Below are positions 8,660 through 18,687 of a stretch of DNA of 64,000 bases, one piece after another (position 1 is the first letter of the stretch; each line of letters starts with the position of its first letter). Origin of the DNA: Mycobacteroides saopaulense (GTDB lineage Bacteria; Actinomycetota; Actinomycetes; Mycobacteriales; Mycobacteriaceae); contig NZ_CP010271.1 in the NCBI RefSeq assembly GCF_001456355.1, positions 2,542,001-2,606,000 of the forward strand, given 5' to 3'. The translations under genes and the position numbers were made by a program. Under the pieces are notes generated by a model. That model was not told where the DNA came from and ran no database searches. It saw nothing but the letters and a program-made list of their open reading frames with translations.

Positions 8660-9349
8660 ATGCGCAACCGCATCCGACTCGTACTCGTCCCCTTAGCCAT
8701 CTCCCTAGCCGTCGCCGCCATCGCCCTGGCCGGCTGCTCCAAGACCGAGAAGGCCGACCCCAGCCTGCCCGAGGCCGCCACGCTGCTCAGCGAATCGGCG
8801 GCCACCACCAAAACCCAGACCAGCACGCACATCGTGCTCAAGGTCACCGGCGACAAGCCGACCCTGAAGCTGTCGGACCTGACCGGCGATCTGACCACCA
8901 CCCCGGCTGTGGCCGCCAAGGGCACCGCCAAGACCGGGGGGCTGGAACTGCCGTTCGTCGTGGTGGACGGTGAGTTGTTCGCCCAGCTCAGCACCACCTA
9001 CACGAGCATGGGACCGGTCAAGGACATCTACGACATCGGACTGATCCTCGACCCCAACAAGGGGCTGGCCAACCTGCTGTCGAACATCACCGATGCCAAG
9101 TCCCAAAAGGTCGAGACCGTCGACGGCGTCGATTCGGTTCTCGTGACCGGGACGATGAGCAAGGACGCCTTGAACACCTTCACCGGCGGCACCACGCTCA
9201 CCGCCGACATTCCGGCCAAGGCGTGGATCCAGAAGGACGGCAAGCACCTGCTGACCAAGATCAGCGTCGACACCTCGCCGGGTAACACCATCGAGATGTC
9301 GTTGTCCGACTGGGGCAAGCCGGTCACGGTCGACAAGCCCGCCCTGTGA
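8660..9349 (+). CDS. lprG: LprG lipoprotein, glycolipid/triacylglycerol carrier
   Basis: LppX/LprAFG-family lipoprotein, 229 residues. The start at 8660 gives a compact signal peptide with lipobox LAGC (Cys about residue 26). LprG binds triacylated glycolipids (LAM, LM, PIMs) and triacylglycerol in a hydrophobic pocket and works with P55 to place them in the outer envelope. Family markers are the conserved [20 protein letters not shown] region and the C-terminal [22 protein letters not shown]. Its stop codon overlaps the GTG start of p55 (GTGA), the classic lprG-p55 operon. It diverges from the serine protease. Confidence 0.96.
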   Translation: MRNRIRLVLVPLAISLAVAAIALAGCSKTEKADPSLPEAATLLSESAATTKTQTSTHIVLKVTGDKPTLKLSDLTGDLTTTPAVAAKGTAKTGGLELPFVVVDGELFAQLSTTYTSMGPVKDIYDIGLILDPNKGLANLLSNITDAKSQKVETVDGVDSVLVTGTMSKDALNTFTGGTTLTADIPAKAWIQKDGKHLLTKISVDTSPGNTIEMSLSDWGKPVTVDKPAL

Positions 9350-10890
9350 CGCACACAGCGACGGAGCCCGGTACCTCCCTGCCCCTGCGGCATCGCAGCA
9401 TCGCCATCGGCGCCGGAAGCCTGGCGGTGCTCCTGGGTGCCCTGGATACCTATGTCGTAGTCAGTGTCTTCACCGACATCATGACTACCGTCGGCATCGC
9501 GCTGAACAACATCCAACAGGTCACTCCGATCGTCACGGGTTACCTACTCGGATATATCGCCGCGATGCCGCTGCTGGGACAGGCCTCCGATCGATTCGGG
9601 CGCCGTCTGATCCTGCAACTGGCACTGGCCGGGTTCGCCATCGGTTCTGTCGTCACAGCGCTGTCCACCGACCTGACGATGCTGGTCACGGGCCGCATCA
9701 TTCAGGGTGTAGCCAGCGGCGCGCTGCTTCCGGTCACGCTGGCTCTGGGCGCCGATCTGTGGGCGCAACGCAATCGCGCGACCGTTCTCGGTGGTATCGG
9801 TGCCGCCCAGGAACTGGGCAGCGTGCTCGGCCCGCTGTATGGCGTGCTGTGCGTGTGGCTGTTCGGCCACTGGACCGCCATCTTCTGGGTCAATGTGCCG
9901 TTGGCGATCATCGCCATCGTGTTGGTCCAGTTCAGCGTGCCCGCGCACCAGCACGACCCGAATCGACCGAAGGTGGACGTCGTCGGGGGTGCACTGCTGG
10001 CCGTCGCATTAGCGCTCCTGGTGGTGGGTTTGTACAGCCCCGATCCGAAAGTCTCGGCACTACCCGAGTGGGCCCTGCCGGTTCTGATCGGATCTGGGGT
10101 CGCATTCCTGGCGTTCATCGTCTGGGAATCCCGGGCCAAAACCCGGCTGATCAAGCCAGAAGGCGTTCGGTTCGGCCCGTTCTTCGCGGCGTTGGCCGCG
10201 TCCCTGGCCGCCGGTGCGGCTCTGATGGTGACACTGGTCAACATCGAGCTGCTCGGGCAGGGAGTGCTGCAGATGAACAAGGCCGACGCGGTCTTCCTGC
10301 TGTCCCGCTTCCTTGTCGCACTGCCGATCGGGGCGGTGATCGGCGGCTGGCTCGCGACCCGATTCGGCGACCGGATCATCGCGGTCGTCGGCCTGCTTAT
10401 CGCCGCGTTCGGGTACTACCTGATCTCCGGTTGGCCGGTAGATGTGTTGGATGCCGTGCACAACTTCGGGCTCTTCACGCTGCCTCGGCTCGACACCGAC
10501 CTGGTGGTCGCCGGTGTGGGTCTGGGCCTGGTGATCGGACCGCTGTCATCTGCGGCCCTGCGGGTTGTGCCCGCCGCTCAGCACGGCATCGCATCAGCAC
10601 TCGTGGTGGTGGCTCGAATGACGGGCATGCTCATCGGCATGGCTGCCCTCGGTGGTTGGGGCATTCACCGCTTCTACCAGAACTTCGATGCGCTGGCCGC
10701 CAAGGAACCCAAGCCGACCGGAAAGCCTAATTTCATCGAGCTGCAAATGCAGCTCCTGAACCGCAGCATCACCGCGTACAGCGAGATGTACAGCGAGATG
10801 TTCGCGATAACAGCAATCGTCTGTGTGATCGGCGCGGTGATCGCGCTGTTCATCGGTTCACACCGGAAGTCGCGGGACGAGGCTCAGTAG
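9346..10890 (+). CDS. P55 major facilitator efflux/lipid export transporter
   Basis: MFS membrane protein of 514 residues with about 14 predicted transmembrane segments, partner of LprG (Rv1410c/P55 type). In mycobacteria it exports triacylglycerols and affects drug susceptibility and envelope integrity. The MFS motif A-like loop [13 protein letters not shown] lies about residue 78, and motif C-like [15 protein letters not shown] about residue 148. Translation starts at GTG overlapping the lprG stop, giving [18 protein letters not shown]. Its last 33 bases overlap the 3' end of the convergent ribD gene. Confidence 0.94.
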   Translation: MTHTATEPGTSLPLRHRSIAIGAGSLAVLLGALDTYVVVSVFTDIMTTVGIALNNIQQVTPIVTGYLLGYIAAMPLLGQASDRFGRRLILQLALAGFAIGSVVTALSTDLTMLVTGRIIQGVASGALLPVTLALGADLWAQRNRATVLGGIGAAQELGSVLGPLYGVLCVWLFGHWTAIFWVNVPLAIIAIVLVQFSVPAHQHDPNRPKVDVVGGALLAVALALLVVGLYSPDPKVSALPEWALPVLIGSGVAFLAFIVWESRAKTRLIKPEGVRFGPFFAALAASLAAGAALMVTLVNIELLGQGVLQMNKADAVFLLSRFLVALPIGAVIGGWLATRFGDRIIAVVGLLIAAFGYYLISGWPVDVLDAVHNFGLFTLPRLDTDLVVAGVGLGLVIGPLSSAALRVVPAAQHGIASALVVVARMTGMLIGMAALGGWGIHRFYQNFDALAAKEPKPTGKPNFIELQMQLLNRSITAYSEMYSEMFAITAIVCVIGAVIALFIGSHRKSRDEAQ

Positions 10891-11880
10891 CACGTCGGGG
10901 CCCATCCGCTCGATCTGGTCGTACTCCCAGTGCAGCGCTCGTGACAGGGTCGTGACGCCCACGTCCTCCACGGCGGGGACGTTGCCTCCCAGGAGCATCG
11001 GCGCCAGGTAGGCCAGGATTCGGTCCACCAGGCCGGCACGCAGGAATGCGCCCGCCAGTGTCGGGCCGCCCTCCAGGATGATGTCGGTGCGATCGCCCAG
11101 CGCCGCGATCACCTCGGCCGGGTCGTGTGTGCGGATCACCATGGTGTGCGAGTCGTCGTTCAAAACCTTTGCATCCGAGGACACCTCGCGCATTCCGATC
11201 ACCACACGCAATGGTTGGTGAGACAGCAGCACATTGTCGGGCGTGCGTGCGGTCAGCTGCGGGTCGTCCGCGAATACGGTGCCCGTGCCCACCAGAATGG
11301 CATCGGCGAATCCCCGCCGCCGGTGCACGTCGGCGCGGGACTGCTCGCTGGTGATCCATTGGCTGGTGCCGTCATTGGCGGCGCTGCGCCCGTCGACGCT
11401 GGCCCCGTACTTCCAGGTGACGTGAGGGCGCCCGGTGCGCTGTTTGTGCAGCCACTCTCGCAAGGGTCCGGCCGTGACGAGGTCAGCGGCGACACCGTCG
11501 ATTACCTCGATCCCCATCCCGCGCAGGCGCTCCGCTCCCCCGGCGGCCTGGGGATTGGGATCCGCGACCGCGTAGACGACGCGCGCCACACCGGCCGCGA
11601 CCAGAGCATCCACGCAGGGGCCCGTCCTGCCCTGGTGATTGCATGGCTCCAGGGTGACCACGGCGGTGCCACCCACCGCGGCATCACCGGCCTGCGCCAG
11701 CGCCACCACCTCGGCATGCTCTTGCCCCGGCGGGCGTGTGCCACCCGCCCCGACAACCGCTCCAGATGAATCCAGGATGACCGCGCCGACAGGCGGATTC
11801 GGATACGTGCTGCCTTTGACCTCTTCGGCTGCCCGGATCGCCAGATCCATCGCGGCGTCCAGGCCTATCGGGGCACCCAT
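10858..11880 (-). CDS. ribD: Bifunctional riboflavin deaminase/reductase RibD
   Basis: Converts the GTP cyclohydrolase II product by deamination (N-terminal domain) and side-chain reduction (C-terminal domain). It is 340 residues from the ATG at 11880, one base past the rpe stop and close to the usual mycobacterial length; a GTG at 11922 inside rpe is an alternative. The deaminase zinc site [11 protein letters not shown] and [11 protein letters not shown] is visible (about residues 50-90). The reductase half starts about residue 145 with [20 protein letters not shown]. It sits downstream of rpe, as in M. tuberculosis (ribG). Confidence 0.95.
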   Translation of the reverse strand: MGAPIGLDAAMDLAIRAAEEVKGSTYPNPPVGAVILDSSGAVVGAGGTRPPGQEHAEVVALAQAGDAAVGGTAVVTLEPCNHQGRTGPCVDALVAAGVARVVYAVADPNPQAAGGAERLRGMGIEVIDGVAADLVTAGPLREWLHKQRTGRPHVTWKYGASVDGRSAANDGTSQWITSEQSRADVHRRRGFADAILVGTGTVFADDPQLTARTPDNVLLSHQPLRVVIGMREVSSDAKVLNDDSHTMVIRTHDPAEVIAALGDRTDIILEGGPTLAGAFLRAGLVDRILAYLAPMLLGGNVPAVEDVGVTTLSRALHWEYDQIERMGPDVLLSLVPRLPV

Positions 11881-11881
11881 T

Positions 11882-12565
11882 TCAGCGGGCCAAATGTGTT
11901 GCCGCCCTGGCGGCTTGCTCACGCAGTGCCCGGACCGCCCCTCCGGGGTCCTGCGCCCCGTAGACGGCAGAACCCGCGACGAAACAGTCCACCCCCGCCT
12001 CCGCGGCTTGCTCGATGGTGTCGGCGTTTATTCCTCCGTCGATCTCCACCAGCACGGTCAGCTCTCCGGAATCGACGAGCCTGCGCACGGCGCGCACCTT
12101 GTCCAGAACACCCGCGATGAAGGACTGCCCGCCGAAGCCGGGCTCCACCGACATCACCAGCAGCGTGTCAAAGTCCTTGAGCACCTCAAGATATGGCTCC
12201 AGCGGTGTGCCCGGCTTGATGCTCAGTCCGGCCTTGGCCCCAGCGGCGCGAATGTCACGGGCGACGGCGATGGGGTTGTCGGTAGCCTCCGCGTGGAACG
12301 TCACGTTGTGCGCCCCCGCCTCGGCGTACCCAGGTGCCCAGCGATCCGGGTTGTCGATCATCAGGTGGCAGTCGATCGGGATATCTGTAGCGGCCAGCAG
12401 GCTGTCGACAACGGGTAGACCCAGCGTCAGGTTCGGTACGAAATGTCCGTCCATCACGTCCACATGCAGCCAGTCGGCCCCTTCCACGGCCGCCATCTCG
12501 TCGGCGAGGCGTGCGAAATCGGCGGAGAGGATCGACGGGGCGATCATGGGAACGCGGTGAGACAT
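11882..12565 (-). CDS. rpe: Ribulose-phosphate 3-epimerase
   Basis: Interconverts ribulose-5-phosphate and xylulose-5-phosphate in the pentose phosphate pathway and so supplies the RibBA substrate. It is 227 residues from ATG 12565 ([20 protein letters not shown]). TIM-barrel motifs include the metal-binding [16 protein letters not shown] and [11 protein letters not shown], the catalytic loop [13 protein letters not shown] and [11 protein letters not shown]. The frame is open upstream, but those residues overlap rsmB and are not homologous. It lies between rsmB and ribD, likely in one operon with fmt and rsmB. Confidence 0.97.
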   Translation of the reverse strand: MSHRVPMIAPSILSADFARLADEMAAVEGADWLHVDVMDGHFVPNLTLGLPVVDSLLAATDIPIDCHLMIDNPDRWAPGYAEAGAHNVTFHAEATDNPIAVARDIRAAGAKAGLSIKPGTPLEPYLEVLKDFDTLLVMSVEPGFGGQSFIAGVLDKVRAVRRLVDSGELTVLVEIDGGINADTIEQAAEAGVDCFVAGSAVYGAQDPGGAVRALREQAARAATHLAR

Positions 12566-12587
12566 GCCGTTCAGCTTATGTGCCGCT

Positions 12588-14003
12588 TCAGGGGTGTTTA
12601 CGCAGGAGGGCGGTGAACATGGCGTCAGTGCCGTGCCGGTGTGGCCACAGCTGTACCGCATCGCTGTCGCCGAGACCGTCCACTCCGGGGAACAGCACGC
12701 GAGCATCCTCGGCGGTTACCGCATGACGCCGCACCGCATCGGAGACCACTCCCACGGTTTCCGCTAGATGCGGTGAACAGGTGCTGTACACGACAACCCC
12801 GCCGGGCCGGGTCAACTCGATTGCGCTGGAGAGCAATTCGCGCTGTAGCTTGACCAGGCCCGGAATATCGCCCGGTTGGCGCCGCCACCGAGCCTCCGGG
12901 CGGCGCCGCAGCGCGCCGAGCCCGGTGCAGGGGGCGTCGACCAATACGCGATCGAATGAGGCGGGCGCCAACCCGCTCTCGCGCCCGTCGACGGTGAGCA
13001 CTGTCACCGGTAGGGATTTCGCGGCGGTGGCTACCAACTGCGCGCGGTGCGCGGCGACCTCGATAGCGGTGACCTGTGCGCCACGTTCGGCCGCCAACGC
13101 ACCCAACAACGCCGTCTTGCCGCCGGGACCGGCGCACAGGTCGAGCCACCGCTCGTCGGAACCGTCCAGCGGGGCCAGCGCGGTCGCACGTGCGATGAGC
13201 TGGCTGCCTTCGTCCTGCACCTGCGCGAGGCCGTCGCGCACGGGCTCCAACCGGCCCGGATCGCCGCCCGGCAGATACACGGCGAAGGGCGAGTACCGAC
13301 CGACGGTGCCGCCTACCGCCTCGGCCAGCGATTCGGCATCGATACGTCCCGGACGGGCCGCAAGGTGAACGAGCGGGCGCTCGTCGTCACTGGCCAACAC
13401 CTCGGCAAGTTCCGAACCTGCCGGTCCCAGCGCATCGGAAAACGCTTGAGCGATCCACCGGGGATGCGCCGTCGTGAAGGCCAACCGGCCGACTCTGTCC
13501 GATTCCGGAGGAGCCAGCTCGGCCACCCATCCCGACTCATCGCGGCCCGAGATGGTGCGCAACACCGCGTTGACGAAACCTGCTCTGCCCTGGTCGAATT
13601 CGACGGCAACCGCGTCCACGGTCGTCGACAATGCGGCATGAGGCTCGACGCGGGTGCGCAGCAGCTGGTAGGCACCCAATCGCAAGGGGTCGCGCAGCCC
13701 CTCGTCAACCTGGTCGATCGAGCGATCCGCTGCCGCAGCGATGATCGCGTCGAGAAGGCCCCGAGCCCTGCATGTTCCATAGGTGAGCTCGGTCGCGAAC
13801 GCGGCGTCGCGACCGGTGATGCCGCGCTCACGCAGCAGCGCGGGCAAGGCCAGGTTGGCGTAAGCGTCCTGACGGGACACCGCCCGCAGCACGTCGAGTG
13901 CGGCCTGGCGTGGTGGATCGAGCTTGCGGCGCGGACGATCCTGCGAGCGTGAAACCCGGCGAGAATCCTGATTGGGCCGGCGGCGCGGCGGACGCGTGCT
14001 CAC
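12588..14003 (-). CDS. rsmB: 16S rRNA (cytosine-5) methyltransferase RsmB (Fmu/Sun)
   Basis: Methylates C967-equivalent of 16S rRNA. It is 471 residues with a basic N-terminal tail (about 1-30), a NusB-like RNA-binding domain (about 30-160, [23 protein letters not shown] at its start) and a Rossmann SAM-dependent domain. The SAM site is [15 protein letters not shown], and catalytic motifs are [15 protein letters not shown] and YSTCSPH with the nucleophilic cysteine. The GTG start overlaps the fmt stop by four bases, so translation is probably coupled. Confidence 0.95.
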   Translation of the reverse strand: MSTRPPRRRPNQDSRRVSRSQDRPRRKLDPPRQAALDVLRAVSRQDAYANLALPALLRERGITGRDAAFATELTYGTCRARGLLDAIIAAAADRSIDQVDEGLRDPLRLGAYQLLRTRVEPHAALSTTVDAVAVEFDQGRAGFVNAVLRTISGRDESGWVAELAPPESDRVGRLAFTTAHPRWIAQAFSDALGPAGSELAEVLASDDERPLVHLAARPGRIDAESLAEAVGGTVGRYSPFAVYLPGGDPGRLEPVRDGLAQVQDEGSQLIARATALAPLDGSDERWLDLCAGPGGKTALLGALAAERGAQVTAIEVAAHRAQLVATAAKSLPVTVLTVDGRESGLAPASFDRVLVDAPCTGLGALRRRPEARWRRQPGDIPGLVKLQRELLSSAIELTRPGGVVVYSTCSPHLAETVGVVSDAVRRHAVTAEDARVLFPGVDGLGDSDAVQLWPHRHGTDAMFTALLRKHP

Positions 14004-14923
14004 AGTGCGCGCACCTGCCCGTCCAGTCGTGCGCCACGCGCCCAGTCCGCGGCGTTCATCAGCTTCTTGCCCTGAGGCTGCACCTCGTTGAGTGCGACCG
14101 CCGTGGTGCCGGTGCCGACCAGTACGTCACGTTTGCGGACCGCGATGGCGCCGGGCACCAGTTCCTCACCGATCTCCACTCCCACCGGTCCGACCTTGAC
14201 CCGCGTCTGGCCGATCGTGGTCCAGGCGCCCGGTTCGGGAGTCATGGCCCGGACGTGGCGGTCGATCGCCTGTGCGGGCAGATCCCAGCGGATGCGCGCC
14301 TGCTCCACGGTGATCTTCGGAGCCGTGCTTACCCCGTCGGCCACTTGCGGCACCGCCACCAACGCGCCCTCCTCGATCCCGTCCATTGTCGATTCGAGCA
14401 GGCCCGCCCCGGATTCGGAGAGCCGACCCAGCAGCGCGCCTGCGGTGTCACTGGGTGTGATTCGTTCGGTGACCACTCCGTAGACGGGTCCGCTGTCCAA
14501 TGCGGGCTCGATGAGAAAGGTCGTCGCACCGGTGATCTCGTCGCCGGCCGCGATGGCTGCCTGCACGGGGGCAGCGCCCCGCCACGCAGGCAGCAGCGAG
14601 AAGTGCAGGTTCACCCAGCCGTGCGTGGGCACCCCCAGCAGCTCGGGTTTGAGCAGCGCTCCGTAGGCAACCACCGCACAGCAGTCCGGAGCCAATTCGG
14701 CCAGTTCACCGACGAACTCAGGATCATTGGGCCGCGCCGGGGTGAGCACCGGCAGTCCGTGTTCACGCGCCAACTCGGCGACCGGCGAGGCTGCCGAGGC
14801 CCGGCCCCTGCCCGCACGGGCATCGGGCCGGGTCAGCACGGCCACGACCTCGTGACGGGATGCCAGCAGCCTTCGCAGCGACGGCAATGCCGGAGCCGGA
14901 GTACCGGCGAACACTATGCGCAC
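14000..14923 (-). CDS. fmt: Methionyl-tRNA formyltransferase
   Basis: Transfers a formyl group from 10-formyl-THF to initiator Met-tRNA. It is 307 residues, a normal length, with the hydrolase-fold N-terminal domain ([15 protein letters not shown]) and the signature [17 protein letters not shown] (about residues 104-120) followed by [10 protein letters not shown]. The C-terminal OB-fold domain starts about residue 205. Translation begins at GTG 14923 directly before the conserved RIVFAGTP. It is first gene of the leftward fmt-rsmB-rpe-ribD run. Confidence 0.97.
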   Translation of the reverse strand: MRIVFAGTPAPALPSLRRLLASRHEVVAVLTRPDARAGRGRASAASPVAELAREHGLPVLTPARPNDPEFVGELAELAPDCCAVVAYGALLKPELLGVPTHGWVNLHFSLLPAWRGAAPVQAAIAAGDEITGATTFLIEPALDSGPVYGVVTERITPSDTAGALLGRLSESGAGLLESTMDGIEEGALVAVPQVADGVSTAPKITVEQARIRWDLPAQAIDRHVRAMTPEPGAWTTIGQTRVKVGPVGVEIGEELVPGAIAVRKRDVLVGTGTTAVALNEVQPQGKKLMNAADWARGARLDGQVRAL

Positions 14924-15041
14924 CGCGTCAGTCTAGGAAGGGCGCACCGTCCACATCGAATCCCGACGTACCGGCATCCCCGGGATCGGCCGCCAAGATT
15001 CGCCCAGGATAGGGATAGATAGTCTGGATACATCCGATAGC

Positions 15042-15668
15042 ATGATTTCGATGGCTACCAGAGGACGAGGCCGGCCGAGCGGCGCTCCCTACGATCGCAG
15101 ACTGCGAACCGAGGAGCTGCTCGATGCCGCAGAGCGGGCGATTCGCAACAGTGGAGGCACTGTCTCCATTGCCGAGGTAGCCAGGGAGGCCGGGTTCGCC
15201 AGGTCTGCCTGCTACGCGGTTTTCCCCACCAAGGCCGACCTCCTGCGCGCGCTGAGCAGGCGCCACGCCGACAGACTGATCTCCGGGGCATGGCAGGACC
15301 GCATGGTCGGCGATACGCGCGACCAGATCCGGGCATTTTCCGCTCTGGTCATCGACTGGATCAGCGCGGAACCGGAACTGTACATCGCACTCGATCGAGA
15401 CCTCACTGCCCAGGAACAGCTCGACCACGGGGTCTTCGACCTCATCGCGCAGGTGACAGAGGAGCATTTGCACGCACAGTTTCCCGACGAACACATGATC
15501 ATGCTGGCGCCGATCTGGTCCCGGCTGGCGGTGGGCGGCGTGCTGATGACCATCAACTGGTGGAGCGCATCTCGGGTTATCAGTAAGGAACAGCTCATCG
15601 GCTACATCGTCGAGACATTCGCAACGGGAATCGCCAACCAGCCCAATCTCGTCTCCGCAAATAGCTGA
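15042..15668 (+). CDS. TetR-family transcriptional regulator
   Basis: 208-residue TetR regulator with an N-terminal helix-turn-helix (about residues 18-65: LDAAERAIRNSGGTVSIAEVAREAGFARSACYAVFPTKADLLRAL in outline) and a variable ligand-binding C-terminal domain. The start may be ATG 15042 or 15051; no good ribosome-binding site precedes either. A short palindrome GGATACATCC at 15026-15035 lies six bases upstream and may be its own operator. Divergent from fmt and convergent with priA. Target genes and ligand are unknown. Confidence 0.88.
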   Translation: MISMATRGRGRPSGAPYDRRLRTEELLDAAERAIRNSGGTVSIAEVAREAGFARSACYAVFPTKADLLRALSRRHADRLISGAWQDRMVGDTRDQIRAFSALVIDWISAEPELYIALDRDLTAQEQLDHGVFDLIAQVTEEHLHAQFPDEHMIMLAPIWSRLAVGGVLMTINWWSASRVISKEQLIGYIVETFATGIANQPNLVSANS

Positions 15669-15679
15669 TATTCGCCGGA

Positions 15680-17695
15680 TCACCCCACGTGTAGCGGATC
15701 GATCTGAATCCTGACGGGTTCGGCGTCGCGCCGTGCGCTCAGCGTTGCCACTCCACGGCGCAAAGCCGCGGCCATCTCGAGGCCTGCGGTGCGTCGAACC
15801 CGCACCAGCATGCGCACCACCTCGACGCCATCGGATATCCCGGCAGGTCGCCGCGCCCCTACCGGCAGGTCGACGGGGCCCAGCAGTTCCGCGCCCTCGG
15901 GAAGATCGGCGGTCTCGATGAGCGCACCCACCGCCGCCGAGGGCCCGTCGATGGCCGCGAGGTGCACCTGTGGGGGCAGACCGACCTCGGCGCGCGCCGC
16001 CAGCTCGGCGGCGGCATGCCCCACCGGATCCCACCGGATCAACGACTGCACCGTGGGAAGGGTGGCATCCGCGACCACCACAACCGTTCCCCCTTCCTCC
16101 TGCCCGCGCACCAGCGCGGCCGCGGCCATCCACTTGCGCAGGGTGTCCTCGGCGGCGCGTAAGTCCTGGCGACCCAGCAGCGCCCAGGCATCCAAGAGCA
16201 GCGCCGCGCCGTATCCATTGGGTGTCAAGGGTTCTGCGCCGGGCGTGCACACCACCAGGGTGGGCGGCCCGGTGACCGTGGCGTGAACCTCACCGCCGCC
16301 GGACGTCACCACCGGAACTCCCGGTAGCGCCCTGCCCAGCTCCTCAGCCGTTCTGCGGGCCCCCACCACCACGGCGCGTACCGCGGTGGAACCGCAGCGG
16401 GCGCATCGCAGGTCCGCGTCCACCCGTCCACACCATCGGCACGTAGGGCTGACGCCGTGGTGCGCCGCGCCGGGTCCTTCCAACGCCAGCGGGCCCGTGC
16501 AGTGCCGGCATCGCGCGACAGTCCGGCATTTCGTGCAGGCCAGTGCCGGCACATAGCCGCGGCGTGGAACCTGGACCAGCACCGAGTGCCCACGTTTGAG
16601 TGCGTCCCGGGCGGCCGTCAACGCGATCATCGGCAGGCGTGCCGATCGCGCTGCCGGATCGCGCTCCTGCGCGTACCCGCTGTCGTCCAGCGCGCTGATG
16701 CGCGCCGAGGCCTTCCGGACCACGGGCCGGGCAGCGACCAGGTCATGTGCCCAGCCGCTCTCCACCAGCGCCTGGGCCTCAGCCGTGCGCGCATACCCGC
16801 CGATCACCGCGGCGCAGCGCAGCTGATGTGCGCGCAGCATGGCGACGTCTCGGGCATGCGGGTATGGGGACCGGGGCTCGGCGAGGTTGTCGTCGCCGTC
16901 GTCCCACACCATCAGCAGACCCAGGTCGGCCACCGGCGCGAACACTGCAGCCCTGGTACCGATCACCACGGTCGCGGTACCGCGCAGCACCGCCAGCCAG
17001 CGCCGGTATCGCTCGGCAGGGCCCAGCTCTGCCGATAGCGCAATCACATGTTGTGCACCAACATGTTTCATGCATTCGGCGGACAACGCATCAATGTCTC
17101 GCTGGTCCGGGACCACCGCCAGCACTCCCCGGCCGGCGCTTGCCGTCGCCGCGGCGGCCTCGGCCAGCCGGTTGCACCAGGCCTCGCCCGGCAGCGCCTG
17201 CCACACCGCGCGTGCGGCCCGGCCCTGCGACAACGCCTCCATAAATCGCTCGCCGCGCTGATAGCGAGCCCAGCCCGAACCGTCCGGGGTCGGCACCGTG
17301 ACGCCCTCGTCGAAGGCCGCGCGAACTTCCTTCTCGACACGCGCGTGGCGCGGTGGCAGCGCCAGGCGCAGCACATCCGCACGGGTTCCCGCATAGCGAG
17401 CCGCCACCGCATCCACCAGCCTGTGGACATCGGGCGTGAGCACTTGGGTCGGCGATACCACCCGGTCCAGCCATCCGAGCTTGCCGGGATGATCGCTGGC
17501 CGAGCGGCGTTCCAACAGGATGGCGTCCACCAAGCGGCCGTGGAACCGTACCCGTACGCGCACTCCCGGCTGGGCGTCATCGGATTGTTCCGCCGACACC
17601 TGGTAGTCGAATTCGCGGTCCAGGTGCGGCACGGTGAGCAGCGGCAGCACCCGAGCAATGGGCTCGTGTTCGGCCACCACCCGCGTCGCAGTCAC
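15680..17695 (-). CDS. priA: PriA-like replication restart protein lacking an intact helicase P-loop
   Basis: 671-residue primosomal protein homologue from GTG 17695. The N-terminal 3'BD-like domain starts RVLPLLTVPHLDREFDYQV. Zinc-binding cysteines remain intact: CTKCRTVARCRHC and CRWCGRVDADLRCARCG (about residues 390-450). The canonical Walker A is not recognisable; its place is taken by LPGEAWCNRLAEAAAAT. The DEEH box is replaced by VWDDGDDN. This matches actinobacterial PriA proteins, which are annotated as probably lacking helicase activity. It probably still loads or organises replisome parts at stalled forks. Divergent from nlhH. Confidence 0.9.
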   Translation of the reverse strand: MTATRVVAEHEPIARVLPLLTVPHLDREFDYQVSAEQSDDAQPGVRVRVRFHGRLVDAILLERRSASDHPGKLGWLDRVVSPTQVLTPDVHRLVDAVAARYAGTRADVLRLALPPRHARVEKEVRAAFDEGVTVPTPDGSGWARYQRGERFMEALSQGRAARAVWQALPGEAWCNRLAEAAAATASAGRGVLAVVPDQRDIDALSAECMKHVGAQHVIALSAELGPAERYRRWLAVLRGTATVVIGTRAAVFAPVADLGLLMVWDDGDDNLAEPRSPYPHARDVAMLRAHQLRCAAVIGGYARTAEAQALVESGWAHDLVAARPVVRKASARISALDDSGYAQERDPAARSARLPMIALTAARDALKRGHSVLVQVPRRGYVPALACTKCRTVARCRHCTGPLALEGPGAAHHGVSPTCRWCGRVDADLRCARCGSTAVRAVVVGARRTAEELGRALPGVPVVTSGGGEVHATVTGPPTLVVCTPGAEPLTPNGYGAALLLDAWALLGRQDLRAAEDTLRKWMAAAALVRGQEEGGTVVVVADATLPTVQSLIRWDPVGHAAAELAARAEVGLPPQVHLAAIDGPSAAVGALIETADLPEGAELLGPVDLPVGARRPAGISDGVEVVRMLVRVRRTAGLEMAAALRRGVATLSARRDAEPVRIQIDPLHVG

Positions 17696-17751
17696 CTGGT
17701 CGTTGTAGCAGACGCGCCCGACGTCTCCGAGCGTGCCGCTAAGGTGAGGCC

Positions 17752-18687
17752 ATGACAGCCACCACCGGTATCGACCCGATCATCATCAAGATTCTGGAAG
17801 CTGTTCCGATTCAACTCGTTTCACCGGACGGTCCGCAGGCTTCCCGGGACGCGTATCGGGCCATCGCCACGGCGCGCGCGCCGTGGATCAAGGTTGCCAA
17901 GGTCGAAGACCGCACCATCCCGGGTCCCGCGGGCCAGATACCCGTTCGGATCTACTCGCCCGCCGAGGGCGGCATCCGTCCCGTTTTCGTGCTGATCCAC
18001 GGCGGTGGCTGGGTCATCGGCGACCTGGACACCCATGACGCGGTGGCACGTGCCGCGGCCGTACAGGCCGACGCCGTGGTGGTGTCGGTGGATTACCGGC
18101 TGGCACCCGAGCACCCCTACCCGGCCGCGGTCGAGGACTGCTGGGCCGCGCTGCAGTGGGTGCACGCACATGCCGCCGAGATCGGCGGTGACCCGAGCCG
18201 TCTTGCCGTGGGTGGCGACTCGGCCGGCGGAAATCTGTCGGCGGTCATGGCGCAACTGGCCCGCGACAATGGCATCGCGCTGGCCTTTCAGGTGCTCTGG
18301 TACCCGGCCACCACATTCGACACGACGCTGCCCTCGATGATCGAGAATGCCGAGGCGCCCGTCCTGGACTTCAAGACCGTGGCCTCACTGAGCAAGTGGT
18401 ACCTGGGCGAGACCAACCCCAACACCGCGGGCCCGACGCTGGTGCCGGCCCGTGCCGAAACCTTCGAAGGTCTCGCCCCGGCGTTCATCGGCACCGCGCA
18501 GTTCGATCCGCTACGCGACGACGGTGCCAAGTACGCGGAGCTGTTGAGTGGCGCCGGAGTGCCGGTGGAGTTGCACAACGCGCCGACGATGATCCACGGC
18601 TACCTCGGCTACGCCGACATCGTCCCGGCGGCTACCGAGGAACGCGACAGATCGCTGGCTGCGCTCAAGAAAGCTCTGCACGGCTAG
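17752..18687 (+). CDS. nlhH: NlhH/LipH-like carboxylesterase (hormone-sensitive lipase family)
   Basis: 311-residue alpha/beta hydrolase hydrolysing short-chain carboxyl esters. The oxyanion motif HGGGW is near residue 83, the nucleophile is in GGDSAGGN near 158, and acid/base residues lie in the DPLRDDG and MIHGYLGY blocks. SVDYRLAPEHPYPAAVEDCWAAL and GGDPSRLAV closely recall M. tuberculosis NlhH, encoded in the same neighbourhood near priA. The start ATG is followed by MTATTGIDPIIIKIL. Its end overlaps the NCS1 transporter gene by 23 bases in convergent orientation. Confidence 0.93.
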   Translation: MTATTGIDPIIIKILEAVPIQLVSPDGPQASRDAYRAIATARAPWIKVAKVEDRTIPGPAGQIPVRIYSPAEGGIRPVFVLIHGGGWVIGDLDTHDAVARAAAVQADAVVVSVDYRLAPEHPYPAAVEDCWAALQWVHAHAAEIGGDPSRLAVGGDSAGGNLSAVMAQLARDNGIALAFQVLWYPATTFDTTLPSMIENAEAPVLDFKTVASLSKWYLGETNPNTAGPTLVPARAETFEGLAPAFIGTAQFDPLRDDGAKYAELLSGAGVPVELHNAPTMIHGYLGYADIVPAATEERDRSLAALKKALHG

